Of a stretch of DNA of 64,000 nt, positions 37,252-45,777 are shown one piece after another. The notes below the pieces were generated by a model. It saw only the letters and a program-made list of their open reading frames with translations, made no database searches and had not been told where the DNA came from. Each line of letters starts with the position of its first letter. Positions within the stretch are counted from its first letter, which is position 1. A program made the position numbers and the translations under genes. The stretch comes from Adhaeribacter radiodurans. Its GTDB lineage: Bacteria > Bacteroidota > Bacteroidia > Cytophagales > Hymenobacteraceae. The DNA lies in assembly GCF_014075995.1 (NCBI RefSeq), contig NZ_CP055153.1, positions 1,116,001 to 1,180,000 on the forward strand, in the 5' to 3' direction.

Positions 37252-38397
37252 TCAAGTATTAAAAACTTTTGGCTCTACTATTTCCAGAAAGGATTCAACA
37301 ACATAGTTGATTTGTTCCTCACTCATAGGGATATAAAGTGGAAGTAAAATAGAGTTGTCTTGTAAATCCTCCGAAATAGGTAGCTTTGTATGCGCTTTGT
37401 AATCCTTATAAGCGGACTCCCGGTGGGTTGTCATGATACCTCTCCTGCTGGTTACGCCTTTATCCAATAAAGTTTGCATTAGAGTGTTTCTGGCTATTGA
37501 AGAAGAATTTTTTAGATAGATGCTGTAGGATTGATAATTACTAAAATAGCCATCCTCTTCTAATGGTAACCGGATAGATTTTATATTTTTAAAGGCTTTG
37601 TTATAAGTAGTAGCAATTTTTCTTCGTTCTTCAACAATCCAGTCAAGTTTCTCTAGTTGTTTAATGCCCACAGAAGCTTGTATATCTGTCATGCGGTAGT
37701 TGTAACCAACCTCTACATGGTCTTCGAAGATCACTTTATTTGCCTCATGGCGTACCCGATCGTTTACTGACATGCCATGCTGTCGTAATAACTTAAGTCT
37801 ATTATAATAATCTTCCCGATTAGTAGTAACCATACCGCCATCACCAGTTGAGATAACTTTTCTTGGGTGGAAAGAAAAGCAAACTAGCTCAGAGTGAGAA
37901 CCAATCTTTTTACCTTTATAGGCCGAACCGGCGGCACATGCAGCATCCTCTATTAATTTAAGGCTATGCTTTTTACAAATCTTTTTAAAGGCATCTATAT
38001 CTGCAGGCATTCCTATCTGGTGTACAACTAGAATTGCTTTAGTTCTATTTGTGATTCTCCTTTCTACATCAACAGGATCGAGGTTGTATGTATTAGGTTG
38101 TACCTCCGCAAACACAGGGATTGCTCCAACATATTTTATAGCATTTGCTGTGGCAATATAACTCATAGAGGGACAAATTACTTCATCTCCTTGGCCAATT
38201 CCAGCCACGATCATAGAAAGGTGTAATGCAGTTGTGCAGTTTGACACTGCTACTGCATATTTTGCCCCTGTATGAGCCGCAAATTTTTCTTCAAATTCTT
38301 GAACTTTTGGTCCTTGAGTGATCCAACCGGTTAGTATAGTATCATAAGCGGCCTGCGCTTCTTCTTCTGTTAAATAAGGTTTGGCAATAGGTATCAT
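37252..38397 (-). CDS. DegT/DnrJ/EryC1/StrS-family sugar aminotransferase
   Basis: A PLP-dependent enzyme that aminates keto sugars on a nucleotide carrier. The PLP Lys is K180 in FHPRKVISTGDGG, and the phosphate-binding region is SNCTTALHLSM with the acid of EDAACAAGS (about 150). At 381 residues it has the normal length. The FHPRK context matches the subgroup that aminates C4 or C3 ketosugars, often after an SDR enzyme. It is the last gene of the long - strand operon and overlaps the SDR gene upstream by four bases (ATGA), suggesting that the SDR product is its substrate or is made in parallel. Exact sugar unknown. Confidence 0.9.
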   Translation of the reverse strand: MIPIAKPYLTEEEAQAAYDTILTGWITQGPKVQEFEEKFAAHTGAKYAVAVSNCTTALHLSMIVAGIGQGDEVICPSMSYIATANAIKYVGAIPVFAEVQPNTYNLDPVDVERRITNRTKAILVVHQIGMPADIDAFKKICKKHSLKLIEDAACAAGSAYKGKKIGSHSELVCFSFHPRKVISTGDGGMVTTNREDYYNRLKLLRQHGMSVNDRVRHEANKVIFEDHVEVGYNYRMTDIQASVGIKQLEKLDWIVEERRKIATTYNKAFKNIKSIRLPLEEDGYFSNYQSYSIYLKNSSSIARNTLMQTLLDKGVTSRRGIMTTHRESAYKDYKAHTKLPISEDLQDNSILLPLYIPMSEEQINYVVESFLEIVEPKVFNT

Positions 38398-39377
38398 ATA
38401 CTTACTTCTGTTGCTTTTTTCTTTTTAAAGTACCATTGACTGAGTTCAGTTAACCCTTCTTCTAAGGTTACTGTTGGCTCAAAGTTTAGTAACCTTTTAG
38501 CTTTGCTGTTGTCTGCTAACCGCCTGCTTACCGGATTTACGGTATTTTCTTCTCTGAATTCTGGTATAAGTGTAGAATTATTTACTTTTAGTAGAGCATC
38601 TAATAATTGCTTCAAGCTGGTTTCTTCACAATTGCCTACGTTAAAAACTTCATCAGTCACTTCCGATAGCAATGCTGCAATATTAGCTTTGGCTACATCT
38701 CTGACATAAACAAAGTCCATAGAAGTACTGCCGTCTCCATAAATCAAAGGAGAATTGCCATTGCTTATACAATCAAGCCATCTAATCATGACCTCGGTAT
38801 ACTTCCCATCCGTGTCCATCCGGGAACCATAAACATTAAAATATCGGAGTGCTACGTAATCCAAACCGTAGGTAAATTTAAAACTGCGAAATAATTGTTC
38901 ACCCCAAAGTTTTGCTCCACCATAAAAAGTTTGGTTATCGTAAGGGTTATCTGTTTCCGGGGTAGGAAAGTGTTGGGCCAAACCATACACCGAAGCACTG
39001 GAGCTATAAATTACCTTTCTCACTTTATACTTTACGCATAATTCAGCCAGGTTAAAAGTAGATCGCAGCATTACTTCGAAACCTTCCCGGGGGTTGGCAG
39101 CACAGGCATTTATGCGCAAAGCGGCCATATGAAACACATAATCAATCCCTGCTATACAATTTTCCAGTAATGTGGTGTCCCTTACATCCCCTTCAATAAA
39201 CTTAACTAGTGGATTTTGGATAAAGGAATTCATATTCTCAAGACTGCCCCGAATGAGGTTGTCAAGAATAATAATTTTTGCAGGCTTGCTTTTAAGCAAC
39301 TCTTCTACTACATAAGAACCAATAAAACCGGCACCTCCGGTGACCAATATGCTGCTGTTTTGAATTTTATTATGCAT
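38394..39377 (-). CDS. NAD-dependent epimerase/dehydratase (extended SDR)
   Basis: A nucleotide-sugar epimerase or dehydratase of 327 residues. The NAD loop is LVTGGAGFIGSYVVEELL. The catalytic motifs are SSSASVYG (the first Ser of the triad) and YGGAKLWGEQ (the Tyr-x3-Lys). The segment RINACAANPREGFEVM and the YFNVYGSRM/GSTSMDFVYVRDVA pair resemble UDP-GlcNAc/GlcA 4-epimerase-type enzymes. It overlaps the small membrane protein gene upstream by eight bases and the aminotransferase downstream by four. It should act on a nucleotide sugar used by this operon; epimerase or dehydratase cannot be settled by eye. Confidence 0.86.
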   Translation of the reverse strand: MHNKIQNSSILVTGGAGFIGSYVVEELLKSKPAKIIILDNLIRGSLENMNSFIQNPLVKFIEGDVRDTTLLENCIAGIDYVFHMAALRINACAANPREGFEVMLRSTFNLAELCVKYKVRKVIYSSSASVYGLAQHFPTPETDNPYDNQTFYGGAKLWGEQLFRSFKFTYGLDYVALRYFNVYGSRMDTDGKYTEVMIRWLDCISNGNSPLIYGDGSTSMDFVYVRDVAKANIAALLSEVTDEVFNVGNCEETSLKQLLDALLKVNNSTLIPEFREENTVNPVSRRLADNSKAKRLLNFEPTVTLEEGLTELSQWYFKKKKATEVSI

Positions 39378-39738
39378 GAGCTTGATTATTTAAACTAAGG
39401 ACAATGATTCCGCTGATAATAAGTATAAAGCCGATAAAGGAGAGGGTAGATATCTTATCCTGAAACAAATAGTAACCAACACCAATTGTTAAAATAAAAT
39501 TTATACCTGTGGCTATAGGTATAATCATCGAAAAACTATTTGTTGACAGTGCTTTAAAAAACACCAGCGCTGAAAGAACAATTAGAAGAAAAGCAGCTAT
39601 AAACGGAAGATTAAATATAAGCATAAACCATTCATTTATAGTTTCTAATCTCTTACCTTTTAACTGCCATTTAATTAAAGCAGCTCCAGAAACGTTAAAT
39701 GCCGCATAAAGCAAAATATAAATTATTGTTTTAATCAT
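39370..39738 (-). CDS. EamA/SMR-like four-helix membrane protein (possible lipid-linked sugar flippase)
   Basis: A protein of 122 residues with four predicted helices (IIYILLYAAFNVSGAALI, FIAAFLLIVLSALVFFKAL, IIPIATGINFILTIGVGYYL and LSFIGFILIISGIIVLSL). The pattern, with a Lys after the first helix and PIATG in the third, fits the small multidrug-resistance/EamA group that includes ArnE/ArnF, which flip undecaprenyl-phosphate-aminoarabinose. It starts directly after the stop of the ArnC-like transferase and overlaps the SDR gene by eight bases. Function as a flippase for the lipid-linked sugar made by that transferase is an inference from context. Confidence 0.72.
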   Translation of the reverse strand: MIKTIIYILLYAAFNVSGAALIKWQLKGKRLETINEWFMLIFNLPFIAAFLLIVLSALVFFKALSTNSFSMIIPIATGINFILTIGVGYYLFQDKISTLSFIGFILIISGIIVLSLNNQAHA

Positions 39739-40716
39739 TTACTTGAAATCAATAAGGACTCTACTATTTTCTGGTATTACCTCCTGAACCTCTTCTACAA
39801 TTTCATCTATAACAAACACAGGTCTTTTTCTACTTGCATCAAGGGTTCTCCATAGGTATTCTGCAATAATTCCCAAGGAAATATTAGTTATGCCAAAACC
39901 AACCATCAAAATTGATAACAATGCTGGCCAGCCGCTTTCCAGGTCATCAAAAATAATTTTCCGGAATATTATATAAGCTGTCCAAATAATTCCCAAAAAG
40001 AAAAAAACGACCCCAATAAAAGAAACTAACCGGATGGGTGCAAACGAAAACGCCACAAAAGAGTCAATAAGTAGCTTTATTTTCTTTGATAAAGTCCATT
40101 TAGATTTACCTAATACTCTTTGCCGCTTATCATAATTTATTCCGGCTTGTTTAAAACCCAAACTCAGAATCTGGATAAAGACGGATGAATTATTTTCTAC
40201 GTTTGTATCTAAACATGCCTTTACCTTTTTACTAAACATCACAATATCAAACCCCTTTTTAGGAAAATTAGAAACTGCGTATTTACGCATTAAGGTGGCA
40301 TAGGCCGAAGAAAATAGTTTTTCCGTTTTAGCTACTGCTGTGGTGTTGCGGAAAGCCCAGGTGATATCGACTCTTTTATTCTCCATCTCCTCAAAAAGTT
40401 GGGTAACAAGCGTGAGGGGATCCTGGAGATCGGCATACATAAAAGTGATATAATCACCTTTGGCGGCTAGAATACCTGCCCGTAAGGCAGCATGTGAACC
40501 AAAGTTTCTGGAAAAGCTTATAATTTTATAAGTGTAGGAATGATGAGGTGCCCGCTTTAGTTTGCTCATGGTATCATCCGATGAACCATCGTTTATAAAA
40601 ATTATCTCCGTGGAATATCTCGACTCATTTTCGAAGTAAGAATTTAACTCATATATCAGGTTATCGATATTTTCTTCTTCGTTAAAGACTGGTATGATAA
40701 CGGTTACCTTTACCAT
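39739..40716 (-). CDS. Polyprenyl-phosphate glycosyltransferase (ArnC/GtrB/DPM1-like GT2)
   Basis: A GT2 enzyme of 325 residues that transfers a sugar from a nucleotide to undecaprenyl phosphate. The start is VTVIIPVFNEEENIDNLIYE, with FINDGSSDDT and YADLQDP, the DLQDP form being diagnostic of the DPM1/GtrB group. Two C-terminal helices (FIGVVFFFLGIIWTAYIIF and a second around LLSILMVGFGITNISLG) anchor it. It is followed without spacing by a four-helix membrane protein, as in arn and gtr operons. This points to a lipid-linked monosaccharide used in the periplasm for side-chain glycosylation or modification. Confidence 0.9.
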   Translation of the reverse strand: MVKVTVIIPVFNEEENIDNLIYELNSYFENESRYSTEIIFINDGSSDDTMSKLKRAPHHSYTYKIISFSRNFGSHAALRAGILAAKGDYITFMYADLQDPLTLVTQLFEEMENKRVDITWAFRNTTAVAKTEKLFSSAYATLMRKYAVSNFPKKGFDIVMFSKKVKACLDTNVENNSSVFIQILSLGFKQAGINYDKRQRVLGKSKWTLSKKIKLLIDSFVAFSFAPIRLVSFIGVVFFFLGIIWTAYIIFRKIIFDDLESGWPALLSILMVGFGITNISLGIIAEYLWRTLDASRKRPVFVIDEIVEEVQEVIPENSRVLIDFK

Positions 40717-40726
40717 AATTTACACT

Positions 40727-41389
40727 TTAAAGTATATTTTGATTGTTGTAAGCATTGAGTTTATTCAGATCATGGAGATTTCGGGCAGGATTACCCACCA
40801 TTTTTGCCTCAGTAGTAACATTTTTTATTATATTACTTCCTAAACCTATCAATGATGCATCACCTATGCTGATGTTATTTATAATGTTCGTACCACTGCC
40901 GATATAGCAACTATTTCCTATTATAGTTCCACCGGCAATTACTACGTTACTTCCAATGATCGTATAATCGTCTATAACTGCATCATGGTGAATTACAGTG
41001 TTGGGTAGGATACAAACATGATTGTTAATGCGGGCATTACTTGTAAGCACAACTCCTGCCATGATCAGGCAATTATCTCCTATTTTTACGTTTTTGCCAA
41101 TTGTGGCTCTAGGATGTATGGCTGTAATGTACCTACTCTTATCCACATTTAAAGTGCTGATTATTTCTTTTCTTCTATGGAAGGTAGCCGGGCTACCAGG
41201 AACTGCCAAAATAAAGAGTTCCTGGTATTGCTGCAGGATTTCCCGGGAATAGATATAATATTGTTCTGATTTCTTTTGTGGATCATCATCAATAAAACCA
41301 ACAAGATCATAGTCATCAAAACTAATACAGTCCAATGATTCTAATCCATTGCCATTATAAGGAAATATAACCAGCTTTTTTTTAGGCAT
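40727..41389 (-). CDS. NeuD/PglD-like sugar acetyltransferase
   Basis: An acetyltransferase of 220 residues with an N-terminal Rossmann-like part containing LVGFIDDD (the nucleotide-sugar binding half in NeuD/PglD enzymes) and a C-terminal left-handed beta-helix. Hexapeptide repeats include ATIGKNVKIGDNCLIMAGVV, VCILPNTVIHHDAVIDDYTI and IIGNSCYIGSGTNI, with the catalytic His in VIHHD. The end VGNPARNL is the usual CoA-side loop. It overlaps the preceding aminotransferase gene by eight bases, which fits acetylation of the newly made amino sugar. The N-terminal glycine loop (NGNGLE) is somewhat atypical. Confidence 0.84.
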   Translation of the reverse strand: MPKKKLVIFPYNGNGLESLDCISFDDYDLVGFIDDDPQKKSEQYYIYSREILQQYQELFILAVPGSPATFHRRKEIISTLNVDKSRYITAIHPRATIGKNVKIGDNCLIMAGVVLTSNARINNHVCILPNTVIHHDAVIDDYTIIGSNVVIAGGTIIGNSCYIGSGTNIINNISIGDASLIGLGSNIIKNVTTEAKMVGNPARNLHDLNKLNAYNNQNIL

Positions 41390-42512
41390 TTTTATAAGCG
41401 TTTAGCACCTTAATAATATGGCTAATTTCTGCATCTGTCAGTTCAGCATACATGGGCAAGGATATACAATGCTGCGCCAGGTATTCCGCATTTGGGCAAT
41501 CTCCTTCCTTATACTTCAAATGTGCGTAAGCCTTTTGCAGATGACATGGAACTGGATAGTGCAGCCCTGGAAAAATATTATTTTCGTTTAAATAATTTAT
41601 AAGCCCATCTCTATTCTCTGTTGTTAGCACAAAAAGATGGTAAACAGATTTAGCCCAATCCGGCTGATATTGTAGTTTTATATGAGTGTTTTTAATTTCC
41701 TGTTGATAACGCGTAGCTATTTCTCTTCTACGGTTATTCCATTCTGGCAAATATTTCAATTTAACGTTTAAAGAAGCCCCTTCTAAACCTCCCATCCGCA
41801 TATTAAACCCAACTTCGTCGTGATGGTAGCGCACCATGGAACCATGGTTTCTTAAGCTAAGTAGGTGCTTGTAGTATTTTTCATTTTTTGTAGTTATGCC
41901 TCCTGCTTCCCCGCAAGCTCCCAGGTTTTTACCAGGATAAAAGCTAAAACAGGCCATCTCTCCAAAGCCACCCACCGGTATATCATTGTACCTGGCACCC
42001 TGAGCCTGAGCAGCATCTTCTAGTAAGGAAAGATTATGCTTCCGGCAGATTGCCAATAATGATTCCACATCAAAAGGTTGTCCATATAAATGCACTCCTA
42101 CAATAGCTTTGGTTTTAGGAGTAATTTTCTCTTCGATTTTAGTCGCATCTATCTGCCAGGTGTCGGAGGTACAATCTACGAATACAGGTATGGCACCAGT
42201 ATAAGACACCCCCCAAGCAGTAGCAATAAAAGTATTAGCCGGAACAATTACTTCATCTCCAACTCCAATACCTAATGCAAGCATGGCCAAGTGTAAGGCT
42301 GAAGTGCCATTATTTACTCCAACTGCATATGCTGTTTGGCAAAAAACCGCAAAGTTCTTCTCAAATTCTTCTACAAATGGTCCACCTGAAAATGCTGTAC
42401 TTTCATACACCTTTTCGAAGGCATCAAAAACTTCCTTTTTAATTTGTTGGTGTTGACCTTTTAGATCGAGGCAGGGGATCTTTTCTAATATAGCTGTTTG
42501 CATATCAGGCAA
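41382..42512 (-). CDS. DegT/DnrJ/EryC1/StrS-family sugar aminotransferase (WbpE/FdtB-like)
   Basis: A PLP-dependent nucleotide-sugar aminotransferase of 376 residues. The PLP Lys is K195 in FYPGKNLGACGEAG, the form found in the WbpE/WlbC and FdtB enzymes that aminate a 3-keto sugar. Others are VNNGTSALHLAM and LEDAAQAQGARY. Its neighbours upstream, a hexapeptide acetyltransferase and a Gfo/Idh oxidoreductase, are the WbpD and WbpB partners, so a 3-acetamido sugar is likely. The gene is coupled to both flanking genes by eight-base overlaps. A start downstream of 42512 is possible but would remove the overlap. Confidence 0.9.
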   Translation of the reverse strand: MPDMQTAILEKIPCLDLKGQHQQIKKEVFDAFEKVYESTAFSGGPFVEEFEKNFAVFCQTAYAVGVNNGTSALHLAMLALGIGVGDEVIVPANTFIATAWGVSYTGAIPVFVDCTSDTWQIDATKIEEKITPKTKAIVGVHLYGQPFDVESLLAICRKHNLSLLEDAAQAQGARYNDIPVGGFGEMACFSFYPGKNLGACGEAGGITTKNEKYYKHLLSLRNHGSMVRYHHDEVGFNMRMGGLEGASLNVKLKYLPEWNNRRREIATRYQQEIKNTHIKLQYQPDWAKSVYHLFVLTTENRDGLINYLNENNIFPGLHYPVPCHLQKAYAHLKYKEGDCPNAEYLAQHCISLPMYAELTDAEISHIIKVLNAYKNA

Positions 42513-43008
42513 GTATTTGGTCAGTGTATTTGATTAATTTGGCAGGATTACCAGCTACAACAGCATTTTCCGGAACATCTTTAGTAACGACGGAACCTGC
42601 TCCAACAATGGCTCTTTTACCGACGCGAACACCACAAAGAATAGTAACACTGGAGCCTATAGATGCACCCTCTTCTATATAAGTTTCCACACAATTCCAA
42701 TCTGCCTCGGTCTGGAGAGATCCATCTTTGTTAGTTGCCCGGGGAAACTTATCATTGATGAAGGTGACGTTGTGGCCGACAAAGACATTATCAGCAATGT
42801 GTACGCCTTCACAAATAAAAGTATGACTGGAGATTTTGCAGTTTTTGCCAATGGAAGCCCCTTTTTGTATTTCTACAAAGGTACCTACCTTAGACCCATC
42901 GTCTATACTGCACCCATAAGCATTCACGAAGTTGTATATCTTCACGTTCTTACCCAATCTTACATTATGTAAGCTTTGTTTATTACTATCAACTGTAACT
43001 AAATCCAT
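42505..43008 (-). CDS. WbpD/WlbB/FdtC-like N-acetyltransferase (hexapeptide repeat)
   Basis: A compact left-handed beta-helix acetyltransferase of 167 residues. The repeats run from NVRLGKNVKIYNFVNAYGCS to TFVEIQKGASIGKNCKISSH, followed by the family signature FVGHNVTFINDKFPRATN. The catalytic-region NDKFPRA matches the WbpD/WlbB/FdtC group that N-acetylates a 3-amino sugar on UDP or dTDP. The end is VVAGNPAKLIKY. It is placed between the Gfo/Idh oxidoreductase (four bases apart) and the aminotransferase (eight-base overlap). The enzyme would complete a UDP-2,3-diacetamido or dTDP-3-acetamido sugar. Confidence 0.88.
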   Translation of the reverse strand: MDLVTVDSNKQSLHNVRLGKNVKIYNFVNAYGCSIDDGSKVGTFVEIQKGASIGKNCKISSHTFICEGVHIADNVFVGHNVTFINDKFPRATNKDGSLQTEADWNCVETYIEEGASIGSSVTILCGVRVGKRAIVGAGSVVTKDVPENAVVAGNPAKLIKYTDQILA

Positions 43009-43012
43009 AGTA

Positions 43013-44065
43013 TTAGATTAAAATCTCTTGAACATTAGGTAAGACAGGTAAATTGGCACTTTTCAACACAACTTCCTGGCCGTTATGTTTAATTGATTTG
43101 TTTGATGCTTCTAAAATTCTGACAACATCCAATCCTAAGTGACAGGAGGATTGGGGTTGCTTTTTTTCCAGAATACAGGAAATAAAATCATTTGCCATGC
43201 CGAGAAGGGCTTCGGTTGTTTCTAATTTAGGAACATGTATGTCTCCGGTTCTGTAATCAACTAGAACCCGATTCTTCTCCTCGTCATTAGAATGGCTATA
43301 TCCTGTGTCATAAACTTTTATTTTCTCGGTTGGCTCCAAATCGTTGTACAAAATCATTTTTTTATCGCCCCCTATTAACATCATTCTAACCTTTACAGGG
43401 CTTGTCCAGGAGCAATTAAAGTGAGCAATAAAACCTGAAGCATAATTAACTGTAAGGTATGCTATATTTTCAATTCCATTGTTAGTGTGTGTAATGCCAG
43501 TAGAATTTACACTATAGGGACGCTCGTTTACAATATAGTTTAGGATGGATATATCGTGTGGTGCCAGATCCCAAAGCACATTAATATCGTGCTGAAATAA
43601 GCCTAAGTTAATCCTAGTGGAATCTAAATATTTAATGTTTCCTAAATCCTGATTATCTACTAATTGTCTCATTTTCTGGACAGCACCTGTATACAGAAAG
43701 GTATGGTCCACCATAAGCAGAACGTTTTTTTGTTCTGCCAGATTAATTAAAATCTCAGCCTCTTCTATAGACGACGTCATAGGCTTTTCAAGCAATACAT
43801 GCTTTCCCTCGTCGAGTGCCTTTTTAGCCAGCTTAAAATGAGTGAAAACAGGGGTGGCAATTATTACGGCATCAATATTGGGATCATAGATAATCTCCTC
43901 TGCATTTCTAACTCCTTTAATTGAAGGAAATACTTTTTCTAATTGCTGCAATCGTTCAGGTCGCGCATCAGCTACTGATTTTACACAGCAATCTTTTGCA
44001 GCGAAAAAATTTCTTACAAGGTTTGGTCCCCAATAACCATAGCCAATGATGCCTACATTTACCAT
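43013..44065 (-). CDS. Gfo/Idh/MocA-family oxidoreductase (WbpB/WlbA-like)
   Basis: An NAD(P)-dependent dehydrogenase of 350 residues. The N-terminal Rossmann loop is VGIIGYGYWGPNLVRNF, and the conserved EKP is in HVLLEKPMTSS. The second-domain motif WDLAPHDISILNYIV carries the catalytic-type His-Asp pair. In the wbp pathway such an enzyme oxidises C3 of UDP-GlcNAcA before transamination. Its clustering with the WbpE-like and WbpD-like genes supports this role. However, no UDP-GlcNAc 6-dehydrogenase (WbpA) is in the window, so either it is elsewhere or the substrate is a different sugar. Confidence 0.85.
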   Translation of the reverse strand: MVNVGIIGYGYWGPNLVRNFFAAKDCCVKSVADARPERLQQLEKVFPSIKGVRNAEEIIYDPNIDAVIIATPVFTHFKLAKKALDEGKHVLLEKPMTSSIEEAEILINLAEQKNVLLMVDHTFLYTGAVQKMRQLVDNQDLGNIKYLDSTRINLGLFQHDINVLWDLAPHDISILNYIVNERPYSVNSTGITHTNNGIENIAYLTVNYASGFIAHFNCSWTSPVKVRMMLIGGDKKMILYNDLEPTEKIKVYDTGYSHSNDEEKNRVLVDYRTGDIHVPKLETTEALLGMANDFISCILEKKQPQSSCHLGLDVVRILEASNKSIKHNGQEVVLKSANLPVLPNVQEILI

Positions 44066-44121
44066 TACATTAAAGTTTTAGATATTTTGTTAGACGATTC
44101 TTTTTTACTAATTTCTAATGA

Positions 44122-45777
44122 TTATTTTTTGGATTCCCGTGCGAAAAGCTTATATGGACCAAATGGTTGTTTGTAAATTTTATAAAGGTTGCGTAATCTT
44201 ATGGTATTTGTTGTTATACCATCAAAAGGAAGGCGAGGTAAAGGTTTTTTATATAATTGGTAATAACCAAGATCGTACATGCCATTTTCTTTAAGTTGAT
44301 TGACTAAATTTTTCGTTAAATTTTCTTCACCTATTATAGCAAAGTCAATAAGTGGCAAAAGCCTATCGATTTCTTTTGGTGATAATTTATTTTCTCCCCA
44401 CGCAACATAGGGATAATACATCCTCCAGCCCAATGAACGACCTATATAATATAATTCATATGGAGCAAATACATTATAGTTCCCTTTACCTAACATTGAC
44501 TCACCAACTCTATAAAGCTGATCTATTTCTTGGTCCTTTACTTTTTCAAGCGATAATATTGTGCGGGCACCAATAGATAAGGTTATTGACCAAATTAGAA
44601 GAAATACAAGTACATAAGCTTGTAGGGAGGAAAAAAGGAAAGATTTGTAATCAATTGAACGGGTATGTCTAACATGGAACAAGTAAGCAGTCCCAATTAT
44701 AAAATAAGGAATTAGATAAAGGACACGATTGGGATATACCAGTGTACAAATCATAATTAAAGCGGCCGTAAGTCCAGCGACGAACAATCCCACCTTTTTT
44801 ATTCTGATTATACCGATAAAAGCAATTAATGGTAAAACAGGACTGTATTTAAAAATTTTTAAAAATCCAATTGCAGATTCAAAGAAACGCATGTAAAAAG
44901 GTTTATCAGCCTTAATATTTTCGTCTCGGAGATTAATTTGAATAGTACTTATTACATCGCTTATTTGTGTCAATAGCTTTGAATAAATAGGAATTATTAA
45001 GAAGAAGAATGCAATTAAACTTCCTAAACCAAATATAAGAATAGGTAATGCAACTTTGTTCCAACTCTTAGTTCTTGATTTAACTAGGCTTAAAAGGTAT
45101 ATAAACTCTAATAAAATTAATGGATATAAGAAAAAGGCTGATGGCCAAATAAAAATCGAAACGACAGTCATTCCCCCCGCAAGAGCTATGCGGATTTCGC
45201 AAAAGAATTTTTCAAGATGTAAATTATTCGATGTGTTTCTTAATAAAAGACATACAAATAAGCAAGAAGCTATTGTCCAGCCATCTAGCCGCCCTAATGT
45301 ATAACTTTGAACAAATAAAGGGTCTAAAAGGAAAACCAGCGAGAGAAACAAAGCTACCTTATGAGATGTTCCTATTGCCAATAACCATTTCACCATTATT
45401 GTTGCAGCAAAAAATGCACCTATTAGCGCAAAAATACCTGGACCAAAATGGCCTGTTTTCTGGTAAATGATTTCCTGGAAGACTATACCTAAATAAGAAA
45501 ATAAATATACAGGTTGCATTTGCTTGGTCATCCACGAGATTGCCCACCTTGTATCCGGCTGAAGAATGATTCTTCCTAAATCAACATTCATGTGTTCATC
45601 TACCCAAAAGTTTGGTGATTTGACTATAGTAAAGGAAAAAATAATGAATATGATTAATAGATAAATAATCCATTTACTCCAGAAATCTCTAGTAGTAATA
45701 CCGTTTTCTAGTAAAGTTGGATTGACCTTTACATTTACCTTAGTTGTGAAATTGTTGAATTTAATTTGTGATAGCAT
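44122..45777 (-). CDS. Multi-helix GT-C-like glycosyltransferase (ArnT/PMT-type)
   Basis: A protein of 551 residues with 10-12 hydrophobic helices and a first periplasmic loop that contains FWVDEHMNVDLGRI. An acidic pair (DE) in this loop is the hallmark of GT-C transferases using lipid-phosphate sugar donors, as in ArnT and the PMT/GT39 enzymes. The C-terminus is a soluble periplasmic part of about 130 residues. It lies 56 bases before the Gfo/Idh gene and is likely the first gene of the operon. With the ArnC-like GT and the SMR-like protein, it could use the lipid-linked sugar to decorate a glycan or protein. It could instead be a general membrane glycosyltransferase of unknown donor. Confidence 0.7.
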   Translation of the reverse strand: MLSQIKFNNFTTKVNVKVNPTLLENGITTRDFWSKWIIYLLIIFIIFSFTIVKSPNFWVDEHMNVDLGRIILQPDTRWAISWMTKQMQPVYLFSYLGIVFQEIIYQKTGHFGPGIFALIGAFFAATIMVKWLLAIGTSHKVALFLSLVFLLDPLFVQSYTLGRLDGWTIASCLFVCLLLRNTSNNLHLEKFFCEIRIALAGGMTVVSIFIWPSAFFLYPLILLEFIYLLSLVKSRTKSWNKVALPILIFGLGSLIAFFFLIIPIYSKLLTQISDVISTIQINLRDENIKADKPFYMRFFESAIGFLKIFKYSPVLPLIAFIGIIRIKKVGLFVAGLTAALIMICTLVYPNRVLYLIPYFIIGTAYLFHVRHTRSIDYKSFLFSSLQAYVLVFLLIWSITLSIGARTILSLEKVKDQEIDQLYRVGESMLGKGNYNVFAPYELYYIGRSLGWRMYYPYVAWGENKLSPKEIDRLLPLIDFAIIGEENLTKNLVNQLKENGMYDLGYYQLYKKPLPRLPFDGITTNTIRLRNLYKIYKQPFGPYKLFARESKK

